Assembly (NCBI GenBank): GCA_012064415.1
Contig: SSNU01000063.1
Location: forward strand, 903,977 to 967,976
Reading direction: 5' to 3'
Length of the DNA: 64,000 bases
Origin: Gyrodactylus bullatarudis
Taxonomy: Eukaryota; Platyhelminthes; Monogenea; Gyrodactylidea; Gyrodactylidae
The notes under the pieces are model-generated. The model did not search any database, had not been told where the DNA came from, and saw only the letters and a program-made list of their open reading frames with translations. The translations under genes were made by a program, and so were the position numbers. Shown in pieces: positions 63,740-64,000 of this stretch; the first letter of the stretch is position 1, and every line of letters starts with the position of its first letter.

Positions 63740-64000
63740 GTAAATTCTGGTGTTGACTATACGAAACCTAAACAGTAAATAAACTTGCAATCAATCTTGA
63801 TTAATAATATATCTTAATAAGAGATTTTTGGGAAATATTCTTTATTAATCCATAAGAAATTCTGGATTTCAATGACATTTAACTGAGCTTTTTTAAGAAA
63901 CATACAACTTGAAAAAAGATTAAAGGTATAAATTTATCACGGAAGAAAATAGGATAAGAAATGCGGCAAGCTTTTTCAAACCAACTAAACAATAAAGTGA
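63740..64000. other. right-edge sequence, nothing recognised
   Basis: AT-rich sequence without visible exon or repeat. Confidence 0.4.

Overview
The window is a piece of an AT-rich animal genome. It shows spliced protein-coding genes, metazoan families (an ELAV-type RNA-binding protein, an Ig/EGF transmembrane protein, a Kirre/nephrin-type Ig protein, a GPI-anchored Ly6 protein) and relics of Penelope-like and LINE retrotransposons. The phylum cannot be fixed from sequence alone. The strongest organism-level signal is intron size: many GT-AG introns are only 23-33 nt, mixed with ordinary 50-80 nt introns and kilobase introns in the ELAV gene. Two same-strand gene pairs also have a 3' splice acceptor almost abutting the downstream ATG, which would suit spliced-leader trans-splicing.

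Layout. 1-21.5 kb is gene-poor: the first exon of a Kirre/nephrin-like gene that runs off the left edge (1106-1421, minus), a small Cys-rich secreted protein whose in-frame stop lies inside a probable 33/39-nt intron (18094-18555, minus), and several foldback or inverted-repeat elements. 21.5-27.3 kb is compact: a complete GPI-anchored Ly6 gene (minus) diverges from mitochondrial Lon protease (plus) across 124 bp, followed by an ACL4-type ribosomal-protein chaperone whose first intron carries an antisense 58-aa Arg/Ser/Lys-rich basic protein gene. 28-32 kb holds a PIGN-like GPI ethanolamine-phosphate transferase (minus) with uncertain 3' exons. 33.6-34.4 kb is an EF-hand protein. 35.3-38.3 kb is a dense block: ITPK1 (minus), a 97-aa coiled-coil protein (plus), ARL14EP-like (minus) and an intronless ATG3 (minus).

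From about 38.5 to at least 54.9 kb an ELAV/Hu gene runs on the plus strand with two RRMs and very long introns; a third RRM was not found in the window. An antisense Ig-EGF-transmembrane gene (54.5-59 kb, minus) interleaves with its 3' part. The right end (59-64 kb) holds a palindromic element with a tRNA-like core, a LINE relic and a possible signal-peptide exon.

Functionally the genes are mostly housekeeping: mitochondrial proteolysis (Lon), ribosome assembly (ACL4), GPI-anchor synthesis (PIGN), inositol phosphate metabolism (ITPK1) and autophagy (ATG3), beside neural or cell-surface genes. PIGN and the Ly6 protein lie in the same window and belong to the same pathway as enzyme and GPI-anchored product, but this is probably coincidence. 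No wholly new multi-gene system is evident. The most interesting items are the recurrent ultrashort introns, the nested protamine-like basic protein, the possible trans-spliced gene pairs, the interleaved ELAV / Ig-EGF locus and a family of large palindromic repeats.
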